Source: Roseiarcus sp963775575 (GTDB lineage: Bacteria > Pseudomonadota > Alphaproteobacteria > Rhizobiales > Beijerinckiaceae). From it: a stretch of DNA of 64,000 nucleotides. Below, piece after piece: positions 33,758 through 42,829 of the stretch. The notes under the pieces were generated by a model, which worked only from the letters and a program-made list of their open reading frames with translations, made no database searches and was not told where the DNA came from. The DNA is taken from NCBI GenBank assembly GCA_963775575.1, contig CAVZJG010000005.1, positions 424,530-488,529 on the forward strand, written 5' to 3'. Position numbers and translations under genes: made by a program. Position 1 is the stretch's first letter. Every line of letters starts with the position of its first letter.

Positions 33758-35250
33758 GCAATTGCTCACGTCTGGTTTGAGGCCGGACGCGAGCGGGGGC
33801 GGATAGGGGCCGAATTTTTTCATTGCGGCCGGGGCGCGAATATGAGTCAACCTATGGATGACTCCGCCGCCTGATTTGGCTGACAAAGACGCTCTGATCG
33901 CCACGCTGCTCGCCCAGATCGAGGCGCTGATGGCGGTGAACGCGCGGCTGACGGCGCGGGTCGCCGAGCTCGAGGCGAAGCTGGGGTTGCCGCCCAAGAC
34001 GCCGGACAATTCCAGCGTTCCACCGTCGAAGGGTCAGAAGCCGTCGGAATCATCGACGCCCAAGGACAAGGCCAAGCCGCATGCCGGGACGCATCGTCCG
34101 CTTCATCCCAACCCGACCGCCAAACGCGATGTCTTTGCTTGCCGCTGCCAAGGCTGCGGCGCCGACGTGTCCGGCGTCGCGCAAAACGCATGTGAGGCCT
34201 ACGACCGCGTCGAAATTCCTCAGATCAAGCCCGACGTGACGCGCGTCACGTTGCATGGCGGCGTCTGCCCGTGCTGCGCCAAGCGCTTCAGGGCCGAGCC
34301 GCCAGAGGGGCTGGAGCCGGGATCGCCGTTCGGACCGAACCTGCGCGCCTTGGTGATTTACCTGCGCTCCGTTCAGGGGATTCCTCTGGCGCGGTTGAGC
34401 CATGTGCTGCGCGATCTGTTCGGCCTGGACATCAGCGAGGGCGCGCTGGTCAACATTCTGGCCGCCAGCCAGAAGCCTTTCGCGGCGCAAACCAACCTGA
34501 TCAAGGCGCGGCTGATGGCTGGCACGGCGTTGGCTTCGGATGAGACCGGCATGAGGGTGGGAAAGGCGAACTGGTGGCTCTGGGTGTTCCACCATGCCGA
34601 CAGCGCTATCTTCGTGGCCGACAAACATCGATCCAAGGCGGTCGTGCAGGCCTTCCTGGGCGATTGGCGCCCCGACTACTGGATATCGGACCGCTACGGC
34701 GGCCAGATGGGCTGGGCCAAGCGCGACCATCAGGTCTGCCTCGCCCACCTCATCCGCGACGTCCAATACGCCATCGACTCTGGCGACGCGGTGTTCGCGC
34801 CGGGCTTGAAGGGCTTGCTCAAGCGCGCCTGCGCCGTCGGGCGGCGACGCGACGCTCTGGCCGACGGCACGCTCAAAATATACGAGGCCGATCTGAACCG
34901 GCGGCTCGATCGCCTCATGAGCCTGATCCCGACCCACAAGGCGGGACACAAGCTTCAGACAATCATCAAGAAAGTCCGCCGCCATCTCTTCGTCTTCGTG
35001 ACCAACCGCGACCTCGCGGCGACCAACAACAGTTCCGAGCGGGCGCTGCGCCCCTGCGTGATCTATCGCAAGATCACCAACGGCTTTCGCAGCGAATGGG
35101 GCGCCGCGCTCTATGCCGACATAAGGTCCGTCGTCGAAACCGCACGTCGAAGATCAATCCGCGCCATCGACGCAATCCGCCTCACCCTCGAAGGCCTGCC
35201 GATCCCATGCGTCGCGTGACCAAAGCCCGCGCCGGGACGTGAGCAATTGC
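33758..35250 (+). mobile_element. IS66-family element (ISBst12-like), copy 1
   Basis: The element is 1493 bases, bounded by GCAATTGCTCACGTC at the left and GACGTGAGCAATTGC at the right. It is flanked by the 8-base duplication ACTATCTC (33750-33757 and 35251-35258). An 8-base duplication is typical of IS66. Only the transposase gene is present, with no orfA or orfB, as in the ISBst12 subgroup. Copy 2 differs in at most a few bases. Confidence 0.93.
33858..35219 (+). CDS. tnpC: IS66-family transposase, copy 1
   Basis: The product has 453 residues. The N-terminal leucine-rich coiled coil (ALIATLLAQIEALMAVNARL) precedes a zinc-binding CRCQGCGADV / CPCCAKRF pair. The DDE domain has GTALASDETGMRV, YWISDRYGGQMGW, QVCLAHLIRDVQYAI and the final Glu in TNNSSERALRP. 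All catalytic residues are present, so the enzyme is probably active. Confidence 0.93.
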   Translation: MTPPPDLADKDALIATLLAQIEALMAVNARLTARVAELEAKLGLPPKTPDNSSVPPSKGQKPSESSTPKDKAKPHAGTHRPLHPNPTAKRDVFACRCQGCGADVSGVAQNACEAYDRVEIPQIKPDVTRVTLHGGVCPCCAKRFRAEPPEGLEPGSPFGPNLRALVIYLRSVQGIPLARLSHVLRDLFGLDISEGALVNILAASQKPFAAQTNLIKARLMAGTALASDETGMRVGKANWWLWVFHHADSAIFVADKHRSKAVVQAFLGDWRPDYWISDRYGGQMGWAKRDHQVCLAHLIRDVQYAIDSGDAVFAPGLKGLLKRACAVGRRRDALADGTLKIYEADLNRRLDRLMSLIPTHKAGHKLQTIIKKVRRHLFVFVTNRDLAATNNSSERALRPCVIYRKITNGFRSEWGAALYADIRSVVETARRRSIRAIDAIRLTLEGLPIPCVA

Positions 35251-35658
35251 ACTATCTCGAAGCAAATACGAGATTTCTGTTGTGTCACCGTAACTGGCGC
35301 GGGTTTGTGATCGACGGAAGTCAATCAAACGTTGAAACCGTTAGAACCGACCCTATTTCCTGGCGTCATGACCTTACAGCGAGGTGCGCCTTCATTACCG
35401 CCGAAAACATTGATCAACTTATCATGGAGGCGGGAATTGAAGGGGAGATCGGTCTCCTCAGCATCGATATCGACGGGAATGACTACTGGGTGTGGAAAGC
35501 AATCACCGCAGTGCTCCCACATATCGTCATCGTAGAGTACAACGTAAATTTCGGGGATCTAGTCCCGCTTACAATTCCTTACGACCCATCGTTTGTGCGT
35601 ACGTCCGCCCACCGTTCAAATCTCTACTACGGCGCATCGATACGCGCACTCTGCGATC

Positions 35659-37151
35659 GCAATTGCTCACGTCTGGTTTGAGGCCGGACGCGAGCGGGGG
35701 CGGATAGGGGCCGAATTTTTTCATTGCGGCCGGGGCGCGAATATGAGTCAACCTATGGATGACTCCGCCGCCTGATTTGGCTGACAAAGACGCTCTGATC
35801 GCCACGCTGCTCGCCCAGATCGAGGCGCTGATGGCGGTGAACGCGCGGCTGACGGCGCGGGTCGCCGAGCTCGAGGCGAAGCTGGGGTTGCCGCCCAAGA
35901 CGCCGGACAATTCCAGCGTTCCACCGTCGAAGGGTCAGAAGCCGTCGGAATCATCGACGCCCAAGGACAAGGCCAAGCCGCATGCCGGGACGCATCGTCC
36001 GCTTCATCCCAACCCGACCGCCAAACGCGATGTCTTTGCTTGCCGCTGCCAAGGCTGCGGCGCCGACGTGTCCGGCGTCGCGCAAAACGCATGTGAGGCC
36101 TACGACCGCGTCGAAATTCCTCAGATCAAGCCCGACGTGACGCGCGTCACGTTGCATGGCGGCGTCTGCCCGTGCTGCGCCAAGCGCTTCAGGGCCGAGC
36201 CGCCAGAGGGGCTGGAGCCGGGATCGCCGTTCGGACCGAACCTGCGCGCCTTGGTGATTTACCTGCGCTCCGTTCAGGGGATTCCTCTGGCGCGGTTGAG
36301 CCATGTGCTGCGCGATCTGTTCGGCCTGGACATCAGCGAGGGCGCGCTGGTCAACATTCTGGCCGCCAGCCAGAAGCCTTTCGCGGCGCAGACCAACCTG
36401 ATCAAGGCGCGGCTGATGGCTGGCACGGCGTTGGCTTCGGATGAGACCGGCATGAGGGTGGGAAAGGCGAACTGGTGGCTCTGGGTGTTCCACCATGCCG
36501 ACAGCGCTATCTTCGTGGCCGACAAACATCGATCCAAGGCGGTCGTGCAGGCCTTCCTGGGCGATTGGCGCCCCGACTACTGGATATCGGACCGCTACGG
36601 CGGCCAGATGGGCTGGGCCAAGCGCGACCATCAGGTCTGCCTCGCCCACCTCATCCGCGACGTCCAATACGCCATCGACTCTGGCGACGCGGTGTTCGCG
36701 CCGGGCTTGAAGGGCTTGCTCAAGCGCGCCTGCGCCGTCGGGCGGCGACGCGACGCTCTGGCCGACGGCACGCTCAAAATATACGAGGCCGATCTGAACC
36801 GGCGGCTCGATCGCCTCATGAGCCTGATCCCGACCCACAAGGCGGGACACAAGCTTCAGACAATCATCAAGAAAGTCCGCCGCCATCTCTTCGTCTTCGT
36901 GACCAACCGCGACCTCGCGGCGACCAACAACAGTTCCGAGCGGGCGCTGCGCCCCTGCGTGATCTATCGCAAGATCACCAACGGCTTTCGCAGCGAATGG
37001 GGCGCCGCGCTCTATGCCGACATAAGGTCCGTCGTCGAAACCGCACGTCGAAGATCAATCCGCGCCATCGACGCAATCCGCCTCACCCTCGAAGGCCTGC
37101 CGATCCCATGCGTCGCGTGACCAAAGCCCGCGCCGGGACGTGAGCAATTGC
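35659..37151 (+). mobile_element. IS66-family element (ISBst12-like), copy 2
   Basis: The element is 1493 bases with the same ends and orientation as copy 1. It is flanked by CTGCGATC at 35651-35658 and 37152-37159. It lies 400 bases of host gene downstream of copy 1. I found one difference, A at 34490 versus G at 36391, which is silent. The two insertions are therefore recent. Confidence 0.93.
35759..37120 (+). CDS. tnpC: IS66-family transposase, copy 2
   Basis: The 453-residue product is identical to that of copy 1. The zinc-finger and DDE residues are intact. The single base difference turns a CAA glutamine codon into CAG. Confidence 0.93.
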   Translation: MTPPPDLADKDALIATLLAQIEALMAVNARLTARVAELEAKLGLPPKTPDNSSVPPSKGQKPSESSTPKDKAKPHAGTHRPLHPNPTAKRDVFACRCQGCGADVSGVAQNACEAYDRVEIPQIKPDVTRVTLHGGVCPCCAKRFRAEPPEGLEPGSPFGPNLRALVIYLRSVQGIPLARLSHVLRDLFGLDISEGALVNILAASQKPFAAQTNLIKARLMAGTALASDETGMRVGKANWWLWVFHHADSAIFVADKHRSKAVVQAFLGDWRPDYWISDRYGGQMGWAKRDHQVCLAHLIRDVQYAIDSGDAVFAPGLKGLLKRACAVGRRRDALADGTLKIYEADLNRRLDRLMSLIPTHKAGHKLQTIIKKVRRHLFVFVTNRDLAATNNSSERALRPCVIYRKITNGFRSEWGAALYADIRSVVETARRRSIRAIDAIRLTLEGLPIPCVA

Positions 37152-37577
37152 CTGCGATCTCGCCGAAGAAAAAGGTTATACGTTGATAGGTACGAATAGC
37201 GCGGGCAGCAACGCCTTTTTCGTGCGCAACGATCGCGCGGCGACCATCTTGCCGCTAATTGCAGATGTTGCTCCGCGGCCAAGTCGTGTACGGGAATCGC
37301 GGGATGATAGCGGATTATTGACATTGGTGCGCGGTGAATCGCGAAGCACTGTCATCTCGGATTGTCTCACGGTCGATGTGTCTAACGGACGAACGGATCG
37401 CTTGGGCGCGTTCGATCCGATTTACAGTTCTCGTTGGTTGACTATGCTCGACGGACGAGTGCCGTCCAAGGCAGATTGAGAGTTTTAGGGAAGCGTCATT
37501 GCCTCCTTTCGTTGCCGCCTTTGCTTGGAAACTGGGACTTCGAGGTTAATGCTTTCGCTAAGTCGCGAGAAATAAGA

Positions 37578-38693
37578 ATGGGTAAAATGCCGTCTAATAA
37601 AGTTCCAGTCTACCAGCCTGACTTGAGCGGCAAGGAGCGGGAATATGTTCTCGATTGCCTTGAGTCCTCATGGATATCGTCAAAGGGCAAATACCTTCCG
37701 CTCTTTGAACACGATTTCGCCAAATACGTCGGGGGGTCGTTTGCGACTGGGGTTTGCAACGGCACGGTTGCGCTCCATCTCGCTTTAGTTGCGCTTGGTT
37801 TGGGACCTGGCGACGAAGTGATCGTGCCGACTTTGACCTACATCGCTTCCGCCAATGCGATTACCTACTGCGGCGCGGTGCCTGTTTTTGTCGATTCGGT
37901 TCGCCTGACTTGGCAGATGGATCCCGAAGACATCGTCCGCAAGATCACGCCGCGCACGCGCGCGATCATGGTCGTCCACCTTTACGGGCATCCCTGCGAC
38001 ATGGATGCGATCGGTGCCATCGCCAAGGAGCACCGTTTGTTTGTGATCGAGGATTGCGCCGAGGCGATCGGGACCCGATATGGCGACCGGCATGTCGGCA
38101 ATTTCGGCGACATCGCGGCTTTCAGCTTCTTCGGCAACAAGACGATCACCACCGGGGAAGGCGGCATGGTGGTGACCAACGACCCCACTTTGTTCGATCG
38201 GACCGTGCATTTCAAGGGACAGGGCCTTGCCGCGCACCGTGAGTATTGGCACGATGTCATCGGTTACAATTATCGCATGACCAACATCTGCGCCGCTATC
38301 GGTCTCGCGCAACTGGAACGGGCCGACGAATTTCTCAGCCGCAAGCGCACTCTGGCAAAATATTATACGAAGCGGCTCGAGGGCTTGCCGGTTGAAATGC
38401 ATTGCGAGGCGCCGAATGTCACCCACAGTTATTGGATGATATCCATCCTCACTCGCTCGGCTCAGGATCGGGAGCAATTGCGGACCGCACTGGACGCGGC
38501 CGGGGTCGAGACCCGCCCGGTCTTCTATCCGATCCACACCATGCCGATGTATGCAAGTCGGTTCCAGCGACATCCTGTCGCCGAGGACCTCGCGTGGCGA
38601 GGGATCACTCTTCCGAGTTGGCCGGGTCTTTCAGAGACGACGGTCGATGACATTTGCGCTGTGATCGCGCGCTTTTACTCCGAGACCGCCTAA
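37578..38693 (+). CDS. per: GDP-perosamine synthase-like aminotransferase (DegT/DnrJ/EryC1/StrS)
   Basis: The product is 371 residues from the ATG at 37578. The PLP lysine is Lys188 in FFGNKTITTGEGGMVV. VFVDSVRLTWQMDPEDI, EDCAEAIGTRYGDRHVGNFG and YWHDVIGYNYRMTNICAAIG closely follow Vibrio cholerae RfbE/Per as I recall it. That enzyme makes GDP-perosamine from GDP-4-keto-6-deoxymannose and glutamate. The gmd product at 28303 is the required substrate, so the locus may make both L-fucose and perosamine. Confidence 0.85.
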   Translation: MGKMPSNKVPVYQPDLSGKEREYVLDCLESSWISSKGKYLPLFEHDFAKYVGGSFATGVCNGTVALHLALVALGLGPGDEVIVPTLTYIASANAITYCGAVPVFVDSVRLTWQMDPEDIVRKITPRTRAIMVVHLYGHPCDMDAIGAIAKEHRLFVIEDCAEAIGTRYGDRHVGNFGDIAAFSFFGNKTITTGEGGMVVTNDPTLFDRTVHFKGQGLAAHREYWHDVIGYNYRMTNICAAIGLAQLERADEFLSRKRTLAKYYTKRLEGLPVEMHCEAPNVTHSYWMISILTRSAQDREQLRTALDAAGVETRPVFYPIHTMPMYASRFQRHPVAEDLAWRGITLPSWPGLSETTVDDICAVIARFYSETA

Positions 38694-38726
38694 CGCGAAA
38701 CGTCTCCTCGCAGCGAACGTGACGCC

Positions 38727-39308
38727 ATGACCAATTACAATGCGGAATATCTGCCCGAGGGTGAATTGCGCGCCCTGCCGTTTAGACAGATCGGCGACGG
38801 AGTTTTGATCGACAGGTCGGCGAGCCTCGTGAATATAGAGAATATTTCCATCGGAGACAATGTCCGTATCAATTCATTCACAATGATCATAGCAACTGGC
38901 GAGATCAACATTGGCTCACACATTCACATTTCGGCGTATTGTTATCTGGCTGGCCGCGCGGGCGTAGAGTTGAAGGACTTTTCGGGCCTGTCGAGCGGAG
39001 TTCGGCTATATAGCGTTAGTGACGATTATTCAGGGGTGTCGCTTACCAACCCGACGATTCCGGAACAATTCAAGCAATTGGCCAGCGGAAAGGTCGTCTT
39101 GGGTCGACACGTCATCGTGGGCTCTGGCGCGGTCGTACTGCCAAATGTTCACGTCGAAGACGGTTGTGCAATCGGTGCTTTGAGTTTGGTGTCAAAGTCG
39201 ACTGAATCCTGGGGTGTTTATTCCGGGGTTCCGGCACGACGCACCGGCAACCGTTCGCGTCAACTATTGTCGCTGGAAGAACAATACTTGTCCTCAATTG
39301 GACGCTAA
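38727..39308 (+). CDS. left-handed beta-helix acyltransferase
   Basis: The product has 193 residues. Hexapeptide repeats are visible (ISIGDNVRINSFTMIIATGE, INIGSHIHISAYCYLAGRAG, VVLGRHVIVGSGAVVLPNVH). The catalytic-loop tip GVRLYSVSDDYSG is similar to WbbJ/NodL-type acetyltransferases. It may acetylate the 4-amino group of perosamine or a hydroxyl of the polymer. The adjoining aminotransferase gene makes the first option attractive, but the substrate is not shown by sequence. Confidence 0.8.
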   Translation: MTNYNAEYLPEGELRALPFRQIGDGVLIDRSASLVNIENISIGDNVRINSFTMIIATGEINIGSHIHISAYCYLAGRAGVELKDFSGLSSGVRLYSVSDDYSGVSLTNPTIPEQFKQLASGKVVLGRHVIVGSGAVVLPNVHVEDGCAIGALSLVSKSTESWGVYSGVPARRTGNRSRQLLSLEEQYLSSIGR

Positions 39309-39326
39309 CCGTAAGATGTCTGAGCA

Positions 39327-40535
39327 ATGAGAATCGGAATACTCTGCGCGGGCTTCATCGGTTGGGCCGGAGGCGTCGATTTTATTCGAATGCTTATTGG
39401 CTCTCTAACTTCTCTCGACAACAGCGATTTGGAAATTCATGTCCTGATACCAGATCGGGGTCCCATCCTGTGTGCGCACACGGCGCTTCGCGTCACGAAG
39501 CACGCTGTACGATCGTTGCTTATGAGGCAAATTCACTCTATGCCGGGCGGTCCTAATAGCGCCGCGGTTTCAGAAGCGCTGGGAGAAGGGGAGGACGGTG
39601 GAATTAGCTTTCACCATATCGACGCTGGCCGGATCACATTGTCCGCAGTTTGCCGGAAGTTAGATATCGATATCATAGTTCCCGTTGGGGAGTCCTTAGG
39701 GCGGAACTTTCCAATCCCATGGGTAGGGTACATATACGATTTCCAGCATAAGTATTTTCCGGAATATTTTAGGTCGAGGGACCGCCATAATCGAGAAAGG
39801 CAATTTGGAAACTTGGTCGCCGATGCGAGGGCTGTTATCGTGAACTCCCGCGCGGTCCTGTCAGATGCATCGAAATTTCTCCCAAACGCTGCTGCTGACA
39901 TTATTGCGCTCCCTTTTGCCGCGTCGCCTCTTGAGAACTGGTTCGCCGACCTTGTAGATACGCAGCAAAGGTATGGAATAAGTGCGCCCTATTTTATCAT
40001 TTCAAATCAGTTCTGGCTGCATAAGAGGCACAACGTTGCCTTCGCGGCGTTTCGGGAATTGGCGCAGAGAGAAGCGGGCGTGCAATTGATCTGCACTGGT
40101 CAGACGGAAGACCATCGTGATCCAAGCTATTTTGCTCGGTTGACGAAATATATCAATGATAACGATCTTTCCGATCGTGTGAAGGTACTTGGTCTAATTC
40201 CCAAGCGTGATCAAATTGAATTGTTGAAAAACAGTATCGCCGTTGTTCAACCCACGTCTTTCGAGGGCGGTCCGGGTGGTGGCAGCGTTTATGATGCGGT
40301 TTCTCTTGGAGTGCCAACAATTGTCTCGGATATCCCGGTCAATCGCGAGATAGAAAGTTGGGTGACGACATATTTCCCTCTTAACGATGCCAATGCTCTT
40401 TGCCGGGCGATGGTTGCGATATTGCGACAACCGCCAATTCGGGAAGAGCCGAGAATATTGCTCGGACAGGGCCGTGATCGGCAGCGGGCTTGTGGTGACG
40501 TATTGTTGGCCACGCTGCACAATCATGTGAATTGA
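39327..40535 (+). CDS. glycosyltransferase, GT4-like (GT-B fold)
   Basis: The product has 402 residues. The N-terminus MRIGILCAGFIGWAGGVDFI is followed by GYIYDFQHKYFPEYFRSRDR and NSRAVLSDASKFLP. The donor domain has YFIISNQFWLHKRHNVAFAA, GLIPKRDQIELLKNSIAVVQ, then PTSFEGGPGGGSVYDAVSLG. The E-x7-E-like region and overall architecture fit GT4. The acceptor sugar is unknown. GC content is clearly lower than in gmd and fcl, suggesting a separate origin. Confidence 0.83.
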   Translation: MRIGILCAGFIGWAGGVDFIRMLIGSLTSLDNSDLEIHVLIPDRGPILCAHTALRVTKHAVRSLLMRQIHSMPGGPNSAAVSEALGEGEDGGISFHHIDAGRITLSAVCRKLDIDIIVPVGESLGRNFPIPWVGYIYDFQHKYFPEYFRSRDRHNRERQFGNLVADARAVIVNSRAVLSDASKFLPNAAADIIALPFAASPLENWFADLVDTQQRYGISAPYFIISNQFWLHKRHNVAFAAFRELAQREAGVQLICTGQTEDHRDPSYFARLTKYINDNDLSDRVKVLGLIPKRDQIELLKNSIAVVQPTSFEGGPGGGSVYDAVSLGVPTIVSDIPVNREIESWVTTYFPLNDANALCRAMVAILRQPPIREEPRILLGQGRDRQRACGDVLLATLHNHVN

Positions 40536-40599
40536 GAAGTTGGCAATGGTGTTGCGTAAACGAGAATTTCGTGCTTTTTCGTGCCAACGCCGCCCGAAA

Positions 40600-40784
40600 G
40601 CGAGGAGGTAACGTTATATTGTGACCCTGGATAACCTGAAGGGTTGGCAAATGTCCTCGCCGGTGTTATCTACGACAGAATTCCGAACGATGCGATTTTG
40701 CGTGCTGCGCAACGGAGTGTGCCACAGTATTCGATAAAGGCGGTGGCGACCAAGACGCAAAGAGTTTACGGGGAAATCGCGTGA
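40600..40784 (+). pseudogene. glycosyltransferase C-terminal remnant
   Basis: In one frame the sequence gives PEGLANVLAGVIYDRIPNDA, then AAQRSVPQYSIKAVATKTQR and VYGEIA with TGA at 40782-40784. This matches the last helices of GT4 enzymes. A single missing base near 40637 separates it from an upstream VTLDN stretch. The stop overlaps the next start (GTGA), so the original gene was translationally coupled to the polymerase gene. The N-terminal part is gone. Confidence 0.55.
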
Positions 40785-41956
40785 CTGGGGCTACGTTCTA
40801 CTTGGCATTGTGCGCTGCCGGTCTCGTGGGGGAGGTCACTTTAATTGGTCGATTGACCTTTGCCGACGTTCTCCTTGCGGTGGTTTTGCCTTTGGCAATT
40901 ACTCGGATCGCAAGGGTTGGGTGCAGCCCACCTGCAAAACAGTTCTATATCTTCGCGGGAATTTGGTTCGTCGGGGCTGTCGCGACCGATGTCATCCGTC
41001 ATACGCCGGCAGAGGACATTGCGCGCGGATGGTCCAAGATTGTGTTTTTCATCGTGAATTTCACCTCAATTAATTTCCTCGTAGATGCTAAACGACGCAG
41101 ACTCATCGCCTTTATTGCATTGCTTGCCGTCGCGGCAGCAGTTCGGCTGCGTATGGGCGTCGACGAGTTCGGGTTTGGAGTGGAAAGTTTCGGCGGCGCC
41201 TGGAAATTTGGATACGGACTATTGCTTGCGGAAGCGGCGCTTCTAGTTTCGGCATTTCTTCTATCATATCCGCTAACTCGTCTCGCCGGAATGTCGCTGC
41301 CCTTCGCCGACGCTGCGATCAACGTCGCCTTGAACGCGCGCAACTTGTTTGGTTTGACAGCGCTTTCTGCGTTGGCGCTAGTGTTGACGGCGGGCCGCCG
41401 TCGCGCGCTGTCGCCACGCTTCGTCGCAACGATGGGCGCCGCGGCGTTGATCGGCGGGTGGGGCCTTATCTCGATCTATGGATATGCCGCCAGTTCGGGG
41501 CTGATGGGAATCGACGCCAAGGATAAATACGAGTTGCAAGCGTCAGGAAGCCTAGGCATTCTTCTTGGTGGACGCAGAGAATCGCTGGCCTCCACTCAAG
41601 CGATCCTCGATTCCCCGATCATTGGCCATGGATCGTGGGCGCGCGATATTACGTACGTGGAATTGATGGTCACGCGTCTCGAGGAGGCGGGCTATGAGAT
41701 GCAAGGCGATCCGTTCGCCGACGATCTGATCCCGTCACATTCGCATCTTCTGGGCGCATGGGTCGAGGCGGGCATTCTTGGAGCAGTCTTCTGGGCTTGG
41801 GCGGCGTGGGTGACGGTCCGCGGGCTCCAAGCGGCAATTTTGCGGCCGACGCCCTTGACCGGTTTTGTGGTTTTCATTGGGCTTTCACTTCTCTGGGACA
41901 TCCTGTTCTCCCCCTTTGGCCTCGAACGGCGCGTGGTGACGCCGGCGTGTCAATGA
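40781..41956 (+). CDS. Wzy/O-antigen ligase-like polymerase, C-terminus truncated by IS21
   Basis: The frame has 391 residues from the GTG at 40781, of which the last few come from the IS21 end at 41948. About nine hydrophobic helices are present. AILDSPIIGHGSWARDITYV, DDLIPSHSHLLGAWVEAGIL and LLWDILFSPFG parallel the intact homologue at 45277-46629. That homologue continues for a further helix after this point. Loss of the last helix may inactivate it. Confidence 0.75.
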   Translation: MTGATFYLALCAAGLVGEVTLIGRLTFADVLLAVVLPLAITRIARVGCSPPAKQFYIFAGIWFVGAVATDVIRHTPAEDIARGWSKIVFFIVNFTSINFLVDAKRRRLIAFIALLAVAAAVRLRMGVDEFGFGVESFGGAWKFGYGLLLAEAALLVSAFLLSYPLTRLAGMSLPFADAAINVALNARNLFGLTALSALALVLTAGRRRALSPRFVATMGAAALIGGWGLISIYGYAASSGLMGIDAKDKYELQASGSLGILLGGRRESLASTQAILDSPIIGHGSWARDITYVELMVTRLEEAGYEMQGDPFADDLIPSHSHLLGAWVEAGILGAVFWAWAAWVTVRGLQAAILRPTPLTGFVVFIGLSLLWDILFSPFGLERRVVTPACQ

Positions 41957-42098
41957 TCACGGAAACGGGACCCCGGATTTTCACCGAATAGGGACCCCTC
42001 TTGCGAAGCGCACGGACGGCAGCGCTCGCCCCGGCGGAGCTGGCTGGGGTTGCGCAGCCGGGGCGGGCGCGGCGGGGTGAAGCGCGGATTTTTGAGGC

Positions 42099-42827
42099 TC
42101 AGGCGCGGTTTTTGAAGCGCCAGCTCTCGTTGCCGGTCTCGACGATGTCGCAGTGGTGCGTGAGGCGGTCGAGCAGCGCGGTGGTCATCTTCGGATCGCC
42201 GAAGACGCTCGGCCATTCGCCGAAGGCGAGGTTGGTGGTGACGACGATCGAGGTGCGTTCGTAGAGCCGGCTGACGAGGTGGAACAGCAACTGCCCGCCG
42301 GCCTGGGCGAAGGGCAGATAGCCGAGTTCGTCGAGGACGACGAAGTCCATGCGCGTCAGATAATCGGCGATGCGACCCTGGCGTCCGGCGCGAGTTTCGG
42401 CCTCCAGACGGTTGACGAGATCGACGGTGGTGAAGAAGCGCCCGCGCGATCCGGCCCGGATGCAGCTTCGCGCGATGGCGATGGCGAGATGCGTTTTGCC
42501 CGTGCCGGTCCCGCCGACCAACACGACATTGCGCTGCTGGGCGATGAAGCCGCCGCCGGCGAGATCGCGCGCGAGCGCCTCGTTGATCGGCGTGTCTTTG
42601 AAGGCGAAGTCGTCGACATCCTTGGCGAGCGGCAACCTGGCGATCGCCATCTGGTACTTGATCGAGCGCGCCTGCTTCTCCGAGATCTCGGCCTTCAGCA
42701 GATCGCCGACGAAGCGCTGCGGTTCGTGCTTGCGCTTGAGCGCCGTGGCGAGCGTCTCGTCATAGGCGGCCTTCATGCCGAAGAGCTTCAGCTCGCCCAT
42801 CATGTCGAGGACTTCGGTTCTTTCCAT
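42099..42827 (-). CDS. istB: IS21 helper ATPase IstB
   Basis: The product is 242 residues from the ATG at 42827. Walker A is VLVGGTGTGKTHLAIAIA and Walker B VVLDELGYLPF. TSIVVTTNLAFGEWPSVFGD and RLTHHCDIVETGNESWRFK are IstB signatures. It is a AAA+ ATPase that selects the target for IstA. The istA stop lies 2 bases upstream of its start. Confidence 0.93.
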   Translation of the reverse strand: MERTEVLDMMGELKLFGMKAAYDETLATALKRKHEPQRFVGDLLKAEISEKQARSIKYQMAIARLPLAKDVDDFAFKDTPINEALARDLAGGGFIAQQRNVVLVGGTGTGKTHLAIAIARSCIRAGSRGRFFTTVDLVNRLEAETRAGRQGRIADYLTRMDFVVLDELGYLPFAQAGGQLLFHLVSRLYERTSIVVTTNLAFGEWPSVFGDPKMTTALLDRLTHHCDIVETGNESWRFKNRA

Positions 42828-42829
42828 TG

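Larger units (their letters stand above)
33482..37479 (+). pseudogene. methyltransferase-like gene interrupted by two IS66 copies
   Basis: Three pieces join into one open frame: 33482-33757, 35259-35658 and 37160-37479. Together they give 996 bases, or 331 residues plus stop, when both elements and one copy of each 8-base duplication are removed. The joined protein has FSQWGEDGIIEWLIKTF, FVEFGVENYLEANTRFLL, GFVIDGSQSNVE and IGLLSIDIDGNDYWVWKAI. The last two are FkbM/SAM-methyltransferase-like motif I and motif II patterns. The interruption falls within FGVENYL and again after ALCD. Presumably it once O-methylated a sugar of the polymer. Confidence 0.88.
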
